Source: Gammaproteobacteria bacterium (GTDB lineage: Bacteria; Pseudomonadota; Gammaproteobacteria; Eutrophobiales; Eutrophobiaceae). Taken from it: 64,000 nucleotides of DNA. The notes beneath the pieces are model-generated. The model was given only the letters and a program-made list of their open reading frames with translations, was not told the DNA's origin and ran no database searches. Of the stretch, positions 18,189-26,786 are shown one piece after another (position 1 is the first letter of the stretch; every line of letters starts with the position of its first letter). The stretch covers positions 62,001-126,000 of the forward strand of contig JAJFKL010000030.1 in assembly GCA_021773235.1 (NCBI GenBank), read 5' to 3'. The position numbers and the translations under genes are program-made.

Positions 18189-18854
18189 ATGGACTCAAGT
18201 ACAACAAATAAGAACTCAACTATCACTGTTATCGCTTGGCTAGGGATGTTTATAGCTGGCTATGGTATCTATGTTTACGGTTCATACCTGTTTTTTTATA
18301 TATATTTAGCTAATGATTTTTATAGTGAAGACTATGCAGATCAATTTACCGGATACGTTAAGTTTGTTTTAGAGAACAACGATTTCCTTGTTTACCCTTC
18401 GTGTATATTGGCGTTAACCGCCTTCATCGCTGCTATTGGTTTACTTAAACGAAAAAACTGGGCGCGGATTTTATTAGTAGCCTGCATTATTATTCAAATG
18501 GGCTTAATAATAAATGGCTCAGCTTTTAATTATCTATTGAAACAACAGATTGAGCAATTAAGGGCTAACATGACCTCTGATAGAAAATCTTATAATACTG
18601 AAAGCGTTGCAGAGATTGTTGAGCGAACAATCAGTATGACAGAGATTGATATGGGGAAATCAATCGAAAAAGGAAATGTGCGTACAGGTAAAGCCGATAA
18701 AAAATTACACGAAATTAAAATGAAACAACAATCGGTTGTAAGAATTGCTTACCTGGTAGAAATTGTTTTCCATATTGTTTTTTTAATCTTTCTCAGTTGG
18801 GTTGCTTGGAAATTAACGCGTCCCAACGTTATTACAGAATGTAACCAATCTTGA
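18189..18854 (+). CDS. hypothetical membrane protein, 221 aa
   Basis: Not recognised as a named family. Three to four hydrophobic helices are visible (about 13-33, 61-82, 90-112 and 184-208), with a charged, probably extramembrane segment in between (about 120-180). A clean ribosome site AAAGGA precedes the ATG. It is followed 11 bp later by a secreted TPR-protein gene in the same direction, so the two are probably one transcript. Accessory character: no housekeeping neighbour, and repeats on both sides of the block. Confidence 0.65.
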   Translation: MDSSTTNKNSTITVIAWLGMFIAGYGIYVYGSYLFFYIYLANDFYSEDYADQFTGYVKFVLENNDFLVYPSCILALTAFIAAIGLLKRKNWARILLVACIIIQMGLIINGSAFNYLLKQQIEQLRANMTSDRKSYNTESVAEIVERTISMTEIDMGKSIEKGNVRTGKADKKLHEIKMKQQSVVRIAYLVEIVFHIVFLIFLSWVAWKLTRPNVITECNQS

Positions 18855-18865
18855 GGTGAATTAAA

Positions 18866-19855
18866 TTGAATACTTTATTAAAAAGAATTTTTATTATCAT
18901 TACACTTATTTTAAGCCAGCCTGCAGTGGCTGTTGAAGCAGAATTAACCGAAGTTGACTACAAAAAAAGTCTCCATGAACGTACATTGGAAGCGGAAGAT
19001 CTTATTTATTCATGGCAAGGTAAAGACGCGCCTCTTCGGCGAGCTGCTAATTTACTTGAATCTGTTATCAAGGAAGATAATGACTATGCGCCAGCTTTAA
19101 TACAATTGTCTCGGTTAGCCCGCAAAAAAAGAGTAGACCAGGCATCGGCTTATGCTAATGAACTGTTAAAGCGAGCTGAAGAGATTAACCCTGACGATCC
19201 TAATTTGATTTCTCAAAAAATCTATCTTACAGCTTCCTCTAGTAGGAATATTAAAGAAACAGAAAGGTTAGCAAAAAGAGCAAAGGAATTGGGCATCGTT
19301 AACGATCCATGGATTTATATCGGTCACGCTAAAGTGTATATGCTGAATTATAATTTTAAGCCAGCGGACACTATACTTCAGCAAGCAGTCGATTTAGGCC
19401 CAGGTAGTACTGAAAAACAACGAAACGGTTATATTACTGCCTTACAAGATCAGGTAAAAATTACGTATAACCAGTCAGACAATAAACGTTTACTTGAATT
19501 GGCAGAAAAAGCGACCAGCGCTGCATCATCAGATAATGCATGGGTTTGGGGGAATCTTGCAACTACAATGTATCGTGCGAATGAAATTGATAAAGGTATC
19601 GAATATTTCCGGAAAGCACTCTCTATTATGAATTATGGTCGTGCCAAACGTGAACTAGGATTAGCTTTGCATGCAAAAGCAGCGAAACTGGCTATGGAAA
19701 ATAAAAAAAATGAAGCACAAAAAACATTCGAGGAAGCACTCACGTATTGGGATGATATTGAACTTGTACAACATCAGTTTAAAAACACTGACATTGAGTA
19801 CTTAGTTGAGCATCATATCAGGCATTTTGTTTTCCCAAATAAAGCCTCGTTTTAA
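18866..19855 (+). CDS. secreted TPR-containing hypothetical protein
   Basis: 329 residues beginning at a TTG codon with GAGGTGAA upstream. A signal peptide is visible (hydrophobic 7-18, probable cleavage after A-V-A near residue 23). The mature part is helical with TPR-like repeats at about 50-110 (A-P-A-L-I-Q-L-S-R-L-A), 150-190, 225-265 and 270-300. Such proteins are periplasmic scaffolds; partners are unknown. It is probably co-transcribed with the 221-aa membrane protein. Hairpin repeat copy 2 begins 8 bp after its stop. Confidence 0.65.
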   Translation: MNTLLKRIFIIITLILSQPAVAVEAELTEVDYKKSLHERTLEAEDLIYSWQGKDAPLRRAANLLESVIKEDNDYAPALIQLSRLARKKRVDQASAYANELLKRAEEINPDDPNLISQKIYLTASSSRNIKETERLAKRAKELGIVNDPWIYIGHAKVYMLNYNFKPADTILQQAVDLGPGSTEKQRNGYITALQDQVKITYNQSDNKRLLELAEKATSAASSDNAWVWGNLATTMYRANEIDKGIEYFRKALSIMNYGRAKRELGLALHAKAAKLAMENKKNEAQKTFEEALTYWDDIELVQHQFKNTDIEYLVEHHIRHFVFPNKASF

Positions 19856-19860
19856 TTAGG

Positions 19861-19917
19861 AGCGTCCGCTTCTGGCCGATTTGAGAGTTATTATGAGAAC
19901 AACCCAAAGCGGACATA
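19861..19917. repeat. GTCCGCTT hairpin repeat, copy 2
   Basis: An 8-bp perfect stem GTCCGCTT (19864-19871) / AAGCGGAC (19907-19914) with a 35-nt interior beginning CTGGCCGATTTGAGAGTTA. It starts 8 bp after the TPR gene stop and ends about 10 bp before the ATG of the next gene, exactly filling the gap. Confidence 0.7.
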
Positions 19918-19924
19918 TTAAAGA

Positions 19925-20218
19925 ATGAAACTTTATGAAGAGAACTTTCAGGCTAGGATAAAGTATTTTTTCCCAGTCTGGCTGTTCCCCTTTCTTGCGA
20001 TTTTTGCAGCGACTAATGAACAGTTAAATGGTACGGAAGAAACATGGTTCAATGAATCATTTATTCTCTGGATATTTTTTGTTGTTAACTTACCAGTAAT
20101 GTATGGATGGATGTCAAGAAAGATACCTATAAGAGAAATGGTAATATTTTGGTGGCTTGGGCCTTTCGTTTTATGGGTAGTTCTTGTTATTCTGAAAGTA
20201 GAAATAATTGGAACATAA
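19925..20218 (+). CDS. small hypothetical membrane protein, 97 aa
   Basis: Unrecognised. Three hydrophobic helices (about 15-30, 45-61 and 71-92) with few charged residues suggest an integral inner-membrane protein. It is enclosed between hairpin repeat copies 2 and 3, only a few bases from each, giving a cassette-like unit of about 360 bp. The ribosome site is weak (AAAGA before ATG), so its own promoter and expression are uncertain. Confidence 0.55.
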   Translation: MKLYEENFQARIKYFFPVWLFPFLAIFAATNEQLNGTEETWFNESFILWIFFVVNLPVMYGWMSRKIPIREMVIFWWLGPFVLWVVLVILKVEIIGT

Positions 20219-20219
20219 C

Positions 20220-20276
20220 CATGTCTGCTTCTGGCCGAATGGAGAGTTAAAATAAAAATCGCTTAAAGCAGACGTA
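20220..20276. repeat. GTCTGCTT hairpin repeat, copy 3
   Basis: An 8-bp perfect stem GTCTGCTT (20223-20230) / AAGCAGAC (20266-20273), again with a 35-nt interior that starts CTGGCCGAATGGAGAGTTA. Relative to copy 2, the fourth base pair has changed from C-G to T-A on both arms, a compensatory change that keeps the stem. Confidence 0.7.
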
Positions 20277-20306
20277 ATCGAAATTAAGAGATCAGGGACT
20301 TGATAT

Positions 20307-21215
20307 TTAACTACAGACTTTATCGCGGCCTGAATGCTTTGCTTTGTACATTGCTTTGTCTGCGTCTTCGATAAGTTGGTGAGGGTCATCATGAATTGTC
20401 ATTTCGGCTACCCCAATTGATATGGTCACGCTTGGTAATGGCTGATCATCTTTGTCTGTAATGCTGGTTTGTTTAATTGCTTCGCGTAGACGTTCAGCAA
20501 CTGTCACGGTGGACTTGATGTCCATGCCGGGTAGGAGCGCGAATAATTCTTCGCCACCATAACGAGTCACTAGATCTTCCGGGCGTAAATATTGAATGAT
20601 GGTTTGTGATACGGTGCGTAGGGCGATATCGCCTGCCAAATGACCGTTCTTGTCGTTGTAATCTTTGAAGCTGTCTATATCGATCATCATGACGGAGAGT
20701 GCTTCATTGTTTTTATGACAGCGTTGCATAACGCGTGCTTGCATATTGTCTAGCCAGCGGCGGTTATAAAGACTGGTTAATGCATCAACGGTGGCATGAT
20801 GTTCGTATTCTTTAAGCAAGCCTTTTATTTTATTGATAACAGAATTGCCATGGCGTAAGCGCTGTGACAAGACGACGAGTAAGTTGTTTGCGATCGCATG
20901 TGAACTGCCAATTAATGACCACATGACTTCTTCATCGATAACTAGTACACGCGATTCTTTAACAGCAGACACATAAGCTGATGCCGGTTGGTGATCAATG
21001 ATTGAAATTTCGCCGATGCTTTGGCCTGGCTCAAGCACTGTTACCGGATCAGTGCAATCTGGTGTCAGGTGCACATTGAATTCGCCGGATAATATTAAAT
21101 AAACATTGTCATTTATTTCTCCGGTTTTTATTAAGGTTTCACGATCAGCAATGTTTCTGATATTACAATCAGAGAGCAGCGGCATGATTGAGTTGAAGCT
21201 CACACCGTTAAACAA
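20307..21215 (-). CDS. cyclic-nucleotide-binding-domain diguanylate cyclase
   Basis: 302 residues: a Crp-like cNMP-binding fold (about 10-120, with G-Q-S-I-G-E-I-S-I near 70), a short helix, and a GGDEF domain (about 140-300). The active site reads G-G-E-E-L, and the inhibitory RxxD site (R-P-E-D, five residues upstream) is intact, so it should make cyclic di-GMP under product inhibition. The cNMP-type domain probably senses a small molecule or protein. The start is uncertain. TTG 21215 is the only ordinary start codon found; the frame is open back to 21320, overlapping the end of tgpA, without an ATG or GTG. Confidence 0.85.
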   Translation of the reverse strand: MFNGVSFNSIMPLLSDCNIRNIADRETLIKTGEINDNVYLILSGEFNVHLTPDCTDPVTVLEPGQSIGEISIIDHQPASAYVSAVKESRVLVIDEEVMWSLIGSSHAIANNLLVVLSQRLRHGNSVINKIKGLLKEYEHHATVDALTSLYNRRWLDNMQARVMQRCHKNNEALSVMMIDIDSFKDYNDKNGHLAGDIALRTVSQTIIQYLRPEDLVTRYGGEELFALLPGMDIKSTVTVAERLREAIKQTSITDKDDQPLPSVTISIGVAEMTIHDDPHQLIEDADKAMYKAKHSGRDKVCS

Positions 21216-21274
21216 TTCTTGTTCGCCAATATCTATTTCTGATAATGACGATGCCTTGCCGTCAATATTGTTGT

Positions 21275-23266
21275 TCAGCTCGTAGCTATCTTTTTCGGGG
21301 TGAAAGATTTTATTGCCGCCTTAAATTGTAATAGGTTTTTATTGTTCGAATAATATCGAATACTTATATATAAATCCGTTATCTTTTTTATTTCACTTTT
21401 AAGATCTTGTCGTGATATTGATACACGTTCAGCAAAATCAACCGGGCCTTCATGAGATTTTCTAGGCATTCCGGTCTTAGCCAACTTCTTACAGAAAATA
21501 TCATAATACATTTTTGCAGGTTCAGTTGACTTGGGTGTTTTGTTAAATACATAAGCTGCAATAGCAGCAATTATAGTGCCAAGAAAAATAAAAAGTGTAA
21601 GCGTGAGTTGTTTCCAATCAATTGAATTAAACCCAAACTTTTTCATGAAAAGTTTTTGTCGTTCCGGGCCATAGCCTAATACCCATTGAGCCCATTGATA
21701 ATTGATCATGTCGACAGTATTGCGTAGCCGTTGCCAAAGACGTATCGCTGTTTCGTTATTCTCAAGACCAAGCGGTATGCTAATGATAGCTTCAGGAAGA
21801 ACATTCTCAATGCCTTCATTTATTCGTGTCGGTGACACGGCTGAGGTAGGGTCAATGCGAATCCAGCCCTTGTTTTCAAGCCAAACTTCTGTCCATGCGT
21901 GTGCGTCATATTGTCTTACGATTAAATAGTTTCCAACCGGATTGATTTCACCACCTTGATATCCCGTTACTACACGCGCCGGAATGCCAGCGGCACGCAT
22001 TAATATAGTAAACGCAGAAGCATAGTGTTCGCAGAATCCCTGTTGCTTATCAAATAAAAATTCATCGACCATATCTTCAACCATTAAAGGAGGTTGTAAG
22101 GTATATACGAAACTTTCTTGTTTTAACCATTCAAGTGCGGCGTCAAGAATTAAACCGGGTTCTTTGAATTCGTCACGTAATTTTGACGCAAGCTCCCGGG
22201 TTTTGGGGTGGCTGAGCTCAGGTAACCTTAAAGCACGTTCCAGATCTGTATCACTCTTCGTCCCAAGGGTGTAAGAACTGTGGGAAGTTAATGTAAATGC
22301 CTTCCTCGCTTGTAGTAGTTTACGGGTTTTTAATTGATAGTCATGAGTCAGGTAGGTGTTTTCAGGTGGTGCTGAAACCATCTCAAGAGCAAACAACCAC
22401 CTTTTGTTTGTCGGTTCGATGGTGACGTCATAGCTCAAAGGCTCACCAGTGAGTTCGATTGGTGCCGGATCTCTGCCCGATACAGATTTTCCGGTGATCC
22501 ATTTACGTCCATCTGTCTGCCATAGGACTGGTCCACGCCAATATAATGAAAACTGCTCTGGAATTTTTTCTTCAAAGGTGACACGAAAAGCGACATCCCT
22601 TGATTGCACAAGTTTACTAATAGAGCCCGGTGACATTTGATCATCAATACCGGTGGTGCCAGTGTGAGCATCTTTGGGGAGGCCCCATAACGGACCATTG
22701 ATACGCGGAAACAAAATGAACAAGACCAATAAAATTGGTATTGACTGTATCAAAAGTGACGATGAAAGTTTAAAACGTTGAAGTAGGGTGAGTTGTTCCT
22801 CTGTATCATTAAAATTAATTAAGCCGGCAGTCATAATAATGATCACAACCATCATATATGCCGCTGTTGGGATAGTCTGACTGTAAAAGAAATTTGTGAT
22901 GATCAGAAAATAACCAAGATACGAACAAATGTAATAATCTCGCTTAGATTTGCTCTCAAAAACTTTAAGTGCTGCCAGCATTACTAATAATGCGACACCA
23001 ACATCACGCCCAGCCAGCGTTCCATAATTACTATAGATACTAAAGACACCGCCAAGCATTATGACCAGGCGGACTATATTGATGGTGTTTTTTTTCTTTT
23101 CCCAGAACAAGGATAAACGCAGTGGAATATAAATACGCGCTACCAATAAACCGACATGTAATATTGGGATCCAGATAGGCAAACGTTGCCAATGTGGAAA
23201 GCTAGCTAAGGCAACTCCAATTGCCAGCCATAATACTTCATTAATAGTGAGCGCTCGTTGGTTCAT
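21275..23266 (-). CDS. tgpA: TgpA-type membrane transglutaminase-like protein (DUF3488/DUF4129)
   Basis: 663 residues. The N-terminal half has several transmembrane helices (about 10-200). A periplasmic transglutaminase-like domain follows with Cys in G-F-C-E-H-Y-A, His in Y-D-A-H-A-W-T-E and Asp in R-I-D-P-T, a complete catalytic triad. A further helix (about 555-577) and a cytoplasmic DUF4129-like tail follow. Homologue TgpA is essential in Pseudomonas aeruginosa; its substrate is not settled. Its ATG overlaps the last base of the DUF58 gene, and moxR lies upstream: the classic moxR-DUF58-tgpA set. Confidence 0.9.
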   Translation of the reverse strand: MNQRALTINEVLWLAIGVALASFPHWQRLPIWIPILHVGLLVARIYIPLRLSLFWEKKKNTINIVRLVIMLGGVFSIYSNYGTLAGRDVGVALLVMLAALKVFESKSKRDYYICSYLGYFLIITNFFYSQTIPTAAYMMVVIIIMTAGLINFNDTEEQLTLLQRFKLSSSLLIQSIPILLVLFILFPRINGPLWGLPKDAHTGTTGIDDQMSPGSISKLVQSRDVAFRVTFEEKIPEQFSLYWRGPVLWQTDGRKWITGKSVSGRDPAPIELTGEPLSYDVTIEPTNKRWLFALEMVSAPPENTYLTHDYQLKTRKLLQARKAFTLTSHSSYTLGTKSDTDLERALRLPELSHPKTRELASKLRDEFKEPGLILDAALEWLKQESFVYTLQPPLMVEDMVDEFLFDKQQGFCEHYASAFTILMRAAGIPARVVTGYQGGEINPVGNYLIVRQYDAHAWTEVWLENKGWIRIDPTSAVSPTRINEGIENVLPEAIISIPLGLENNETAIRLWQRLRNTVDMINYQWAQWVLGYGPERQKLFMKKFGFNSIDWKQLTLTLFIFLGTIIAAIAAYVFNKTPKSTEPAKMYYDIFCKKLAKTGMPRKSHEGPVDFAERVSISRQDLKSEIKKITDLYISIRYYSNNKNLLQFKAAIKSFTPKKIATS

Positions 23267-24252
23267 TACTGATTTCCGTAACGTGCTAATGCTTCAAGGC
23301 AGTATTCTTTATGATGAGCGCCCAGGCCGGGATCAATTTTCTTGTCGGGGATTTCTAAGCCGTAATGTATCGATGATTTTTCGGCAAGCAGTATCCAATA
23401 GCATAATTGAGATAATCGAGACTCTACATCGTTGATGTATGAAACCGCATCCCAGCTCAGCATTAATGTTTGTGAACCTTTACCACTGAATTGCTTCACT
23501 AATAAGCCCTGCTCTCTTGCAAAAGCCTTCCAAGCTATAGAGTTAACTGGGTCACCAGCACGGTATTTTCTAAAACCAGAAAAATCATCTGTACCCAACT
23601 GCATTCCATAATCGACGTTTTCTTTTTGTAATACATTCTGTGGTAATTGTTTATTTCCCTTGGGTGCTGGATAAACCAGACAATAAAACTCAGGCTCGAA
23701 ATATGCCCATGCGCTAAAGAGACCTAGAGGAAAATTTGTTGATAGCTTCAGTCGCTCCAACTTCAATATGCCACGTCTACTAGTTGCTACTGGGTAGTAG
23801 TTAGTCGATGGTTTGCCAGCTTTGACGCTAACAGAATCGATATGGTGTTGTTTTCTTTTGCGGAATAATTTTTTTACGGTTTCAAATGATTCTATTTGTA
23901 TAGAGTATCTTGCCAAGCCTAGGCGATTATCAAGCTGTATAGGAAATAAAGCTTGTTGCTCGGCAAATACGGGTTTGGGTGTCGTAGAGGTGAGTATCAA
24001 GCCTGTAAGATTACGATAAGTATTAATCATACAGACCAAGCCGAGGCTGGCTAGTAAGAAACAAAGCATAAATGCCATGCTGTTGTTGTAGTTTATGGCG
24101 CCTAACAACATAACAACTAGCATCACTGCATATAGCCAGCCTTGGAGTGTAGGAAAGATGTAGACACGTTGGCGTTTAAGTTGATTTGATAATATTCCGA
24201 TCCTGCCTGAAGGATCAGTAGGTAGGCGTTCTAATACAACCGACATTCCCAT
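23266..24252 (-). CDS. DUF58 domain-containing membrane protein
   Basis: 328 residues with two N-terminal transmembrane helices (about 36-80) and a C-terminal vWA-like DUF58 domain marked by D-D-F-S-G-F-R-K-Y-R-A-G-D-P-V and S-I-A-W-K-A-F-A-R-E. DUF58 proteins are companions of MoxR ATPases and TgpA in cell-envelope quality control, although the mechanism is unknown. It lies 48 bp after moxR; an AT-rich hairpin similar to the one beside tonB occupies that gap. Confidence 0.88.
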   Translation of the reverse strand: MGMSVVLERLPTDPSGRIGILSNQLKRQRVYIFPTLQGWLYAVMLVVMLLGAINYNNSMAFMLCFLLASLGLVCMINTYRNLTGLILTSTTPKPVFAEQQALFPIQLDNRLGLARYSIQIESFETVKKLFRKRKQHHIDSVSVKAGKPSTNYYPVATSRRGILKLERLKLSTNFPLGLFSAWAYFEPEFYCLVYPAPKGNKQLPQNVLQKENVDYGMQLGTDDFSGFRKYRAGDPVNSIAWKAFAREQGLLVKQFSGKGSQTLMLSWDAVSYINDVESRLSQLCYWILLAEKSSIHYGLEIPDKKIDPGLGAHHKEYCLEALARYGNQ

Positions 24253-24260
24253 TAGAGCAC

Positions 24261-24285
24261 CTCTAAAAAATCACAATTTTTAAAG
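24261..24285. repeat. AT-rich hairpin between moxR and DUF58 gene
   Basis: CTCTAAAAAAT and ATTTTTAAAG form an imperfect stem with a short loop. The sequence resembles the hairpin at 6898-6920. It may be a small repeat or a transcript-processing site. Confidence 0.35.
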
Positions 24286-24300
24286 CCGCTCATAAAACCT

Positions 24301-25302
24301 TTAAGGAATAGGAACGTTTTGAATTAAATGTTCCGCAGCTTGTAATGCCTGTTTATCTGAAACGTCATGCACGAACTGAAGTCGATGACCAATGACGCTA
24401 GGTAAAATTGCTTGTATGTCTTCTGGTAAAACATGTAGTTGTTCATCGGCTTTGACTCCATGTGTCGCTCTACCTCCTGCATCCATGCTGTCGTGAATGA
24501 GCGCCCATGCTTTTGCTGCACTTAATATCGCAATGCCTGCACGTGGTGATAAGCCATGTAAGTAGTTACCAGAGCTACGACTGAACTCAAGTAAGTCTTG
24601 TAGGTAGTCAAGTATGGCGTCTGCAGCATGAACATTTTCCAGTTGTTTTTGTATTTGTATTAGTTCATCGCCGAAAAATACGGGCTGTATATTTTCCAGT
24701 AACTCTTTTCGATCCTTACCATTTAATAATTCACGCTCAGCAGCGTTATCTGGATAACCTAACTCTATTCGCATGAGGAAGCGATCCAATTGAGATTCTG
24801 GTAATGGATAAGTACCTACCTGATTCTGTGGGTTTTGTGTGGCAATGACAAAAAATGGGTCGGGCAGTGCTCTCGTTTCGTTGTCGACAGTGACTTGATA
24901 TTCTGCCATGGCCTCTAATAAAGCACTTTGTGTTCTTGGTGTTGCACGATTGATTTCATCAGCAAGTAGGACATTCGAAAAAACAGGCCCCGGATGGAAA
25001 TCAAACTTACTGTTATCGCGGTTATAAACTGAAACACCGAGGATATCTGCCGGCAACAAGTCACTGGTGAATTGAATACGTTGGTAATTTAAGCCCAATA
25101 CTTTAGCAAGAGTATGTGCGAGCGTTGTTTTTCCAACACCAGGCGTGTCTTCTATTAGTAAATGACCTCTGGCTATCAAACAGGCCAACGAAAGTTTAAT
25201 TGCAGTGTTCTTGCCGAGAATTATTTCGCCAATGGCATCAATGACATTATCAAGCTTGGCAGTATTAGCTGATGATGAATTAATATCTTCATTCATATTC
25301 AT
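24301..25302 (-). CDS. moxR: MoxR-family AAA+ ATPase
   Basis: 333 residues with Walker A D-T-P-G-V-G-K-T-T near residue 57, Walker B L-L-A-D-E-I-N-R-A, and the MoxR-specific A-T-Q-N-P plus Y-P-L-P-E-S-Q-L-D-R-F segment. MoxR ATPases act as chaperones that remodel or activate proteins, typically with vWA partners such as DUF58 proteins. It is the first gene of the moxR-DUF58-tgpA operon, 29 bp downstream of pmbA on the same strand. Confidence 0.93.
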   Translation of the reverse strand: MNMNEDINSSSANTAKLDNVIDAIGEIILGKNTAIKLSLACLIARGHLLIEDTPGVGKTTLAHTLAKVLGLNYQRIQFTSDLLPADILGVSVYNRDNSKFDFHPGPVFSNVLLADEINRATPRTQSALLEAMAEYQVTVDNETRALPDPFFVIATQNPQNQVGTYPLPESQLDRFLMRIELGYPDNAAERELLNGKDRKELLENIQPVFFGDELIQIQKQLENVHAADAILDYLQDLLEFSRSSGNYLHGLSPRAGIAILSAAKAWALIHDSMDAGGRATHGVKADEQLHVLPEDIQAILPSVIGHRLQFVHDVSDKQALQAAEHLIQNVPIP

Positions 25303-25331
25303 GGTTATTCTGGATCTTTTAGTTGAATCAA

Positions 25332-26681
25332 TTATTCCCCTGCAACAGTCATTGCATCGATCATCACTGAACCGGTCAAGACGTTCCCTCGTGGGTCAAC
25401 ATCATTACCGATACTAGTAATGTTTTTATACATATCTATTAAACTCCCGGCAACAGTGATCTCTTCAACGGGATAAGCTAGTTCTCCATTCTCAACCCAG
25501 AAACCGGATGCTCCGCGTGAATAATCGCCAGTGACTTGGTTGACACCAAAACCAATCATGTCGGTTATCAATAAACCGGTATTCATTTCTTTAATCATAC
25601 TGTCTAGATTATTCTGGCCAGACTCAATAACAAGGTTATGTACACCACCTGCATTACCCGTGGTTTGTAATCCAAGCTTACGCGCAGAGTAACCACTCAA
25701 TACATAATCCTGAAGTATGCCGTCTTTAATAATGTCGCGTGCCTTGGTTGCGACACCGTCATTATCAAACGGGGCACTACCCAATGCTTTTTTCATATGT
25801 GGCTGTTCACGAATATTGATATGATTCGCAAAAACTTGCTCACCTTTTTTATCCAGCAAAAAACTGGCTCGGCGGTAGAGACTGCCACCAGCGATCGCCG
25901 TAATGAATGCTGAGAATAGACCCGATGCAACGGGTGCTTCAAAGATAACCGGAACTTGTCGCGTAGAGAGTTTACGAGAACCTAATCGAGAGACGGTTCT
26001 TCTTACCGCCTCTTTACTAATATCATTGATGGATTCCAAATCATTAAAGTCACGCGTCTTGCTATACCAGCCATCACGTTGCATACCATTTTTATCTTCG
26101 GCAATGACCGTGCAGTCGATGGTGTGGCTCGACCAGTTCCAGCCATCGATAAAACCATTGGTATTTCCATAAAGATTGATACCTGAATAGGTGCTTACTA
26201 CAGATCCATCTGAATTAGAAATTCGTTTGTCGCAGGCAAATGCGGCTTGTTCACATTCAATGGCCAGATTGATAGCGGCTTCAGGTGAAATAGACCAGGG
26301 ATGGTACAAATCAAGGTCAGGGACTTCTGTTGCCATGAGTTCGGGTTCTATTAGACCGGCACAATCGTCACGACTGGCATGTTGTGCAATTCTGATGGCC
26401 GCTTGCACTGACTCTTTCAATGCGGCCTCACTAAAGTCGGAACTACTGGCATTACCCTTTTGACCGTCGATATAAACAGTAATCCCGAGTCCTTTGTCAC
26501 GCTCGTATTCGAGCTTATCGATCTCGCCTTTTCGGACATTGGCAGATAAACCAGAGCCTGCACCAATATCGGCTTCTGCCGAAGTGGCGCCCATTGTCTT
26601 TGCCTGAGTTAAAACGGAATCAATGATGCGGATGAGTTCATCACGATTATCAGTTAACGCGCTTGAGTTGTTAGCTTCCAT
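25332..26681 (-). CDS. pmbA: PmbA/TldE-like metalloprotease-complex protein
   Basis: 449 residues of the TldD/PmbA family, with the N-terminal V-R-K-G-E-I-D segment and C-terminal G-A-S-G-F-W-V-E-N-G-E. PmbA (TldE) partners TldD to trim peptides, including microcin B17 in Escherichia coli. PmbA itself lacks the TldD zinc-site motif. No tldD is nearby. It diverges from uvrD, with about 105 bp between the two starts. Confidence 0.92.
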   Translation of the reverse strand: MEANNSSALTDNRDELIRIIDSVLTQAKTMGATSAEADIGAGSGLSANVRKGEIDKLEYERDKGLGITVYIDGQKGNASSSDFSEAALKESVQAAIRIAQHASRDDCAGLIEPELMATEVPDLDLYHPWSISPEAAINLAIECEQAAFACDKRISNSDGSVVSTYSGINLYGNTNGFIDGWNWSSHTIDCTVIAEDKNGMQRDGWYSKTRDFNDLESINDISKEAVRRTVSRLGSRKLSTRQVPVIFEAPVASGLFSAFITAIAGGSLYRRASFLLDKKGEQVFANHINIREQPHMKKALGSAPFDNDGVATKARDIIKDGILQDYVLSGYSARKLGLQTTGNAGGVHNLVIESGQNNLDSMIKEMNTGLLITDMIGFGVNQVTGDYSRGASGFWVENGELAYPVEEITVAGSLIDMYKNITSIGNDVDPRGNVLTGSVMIDAMTVAGE

Positions 26682-26786
26682 AATTATTTATTATTAATAC
26701 TTTATAAAGTGAGTATTCTAACATTCAGTTGGATTCATTTAGCAGTTTAATTCAATAGTCTGATGGTTTTGCGTACAATCCGTTCC

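Noticed and set aside
17929-20276. Integron attC sites flanking the orphan genes
   Set aside because: The repeats lack the paired RYYYAAC / GTTRRRY core sites and no integrase is present, so only a cassette-like organisation is claimed.
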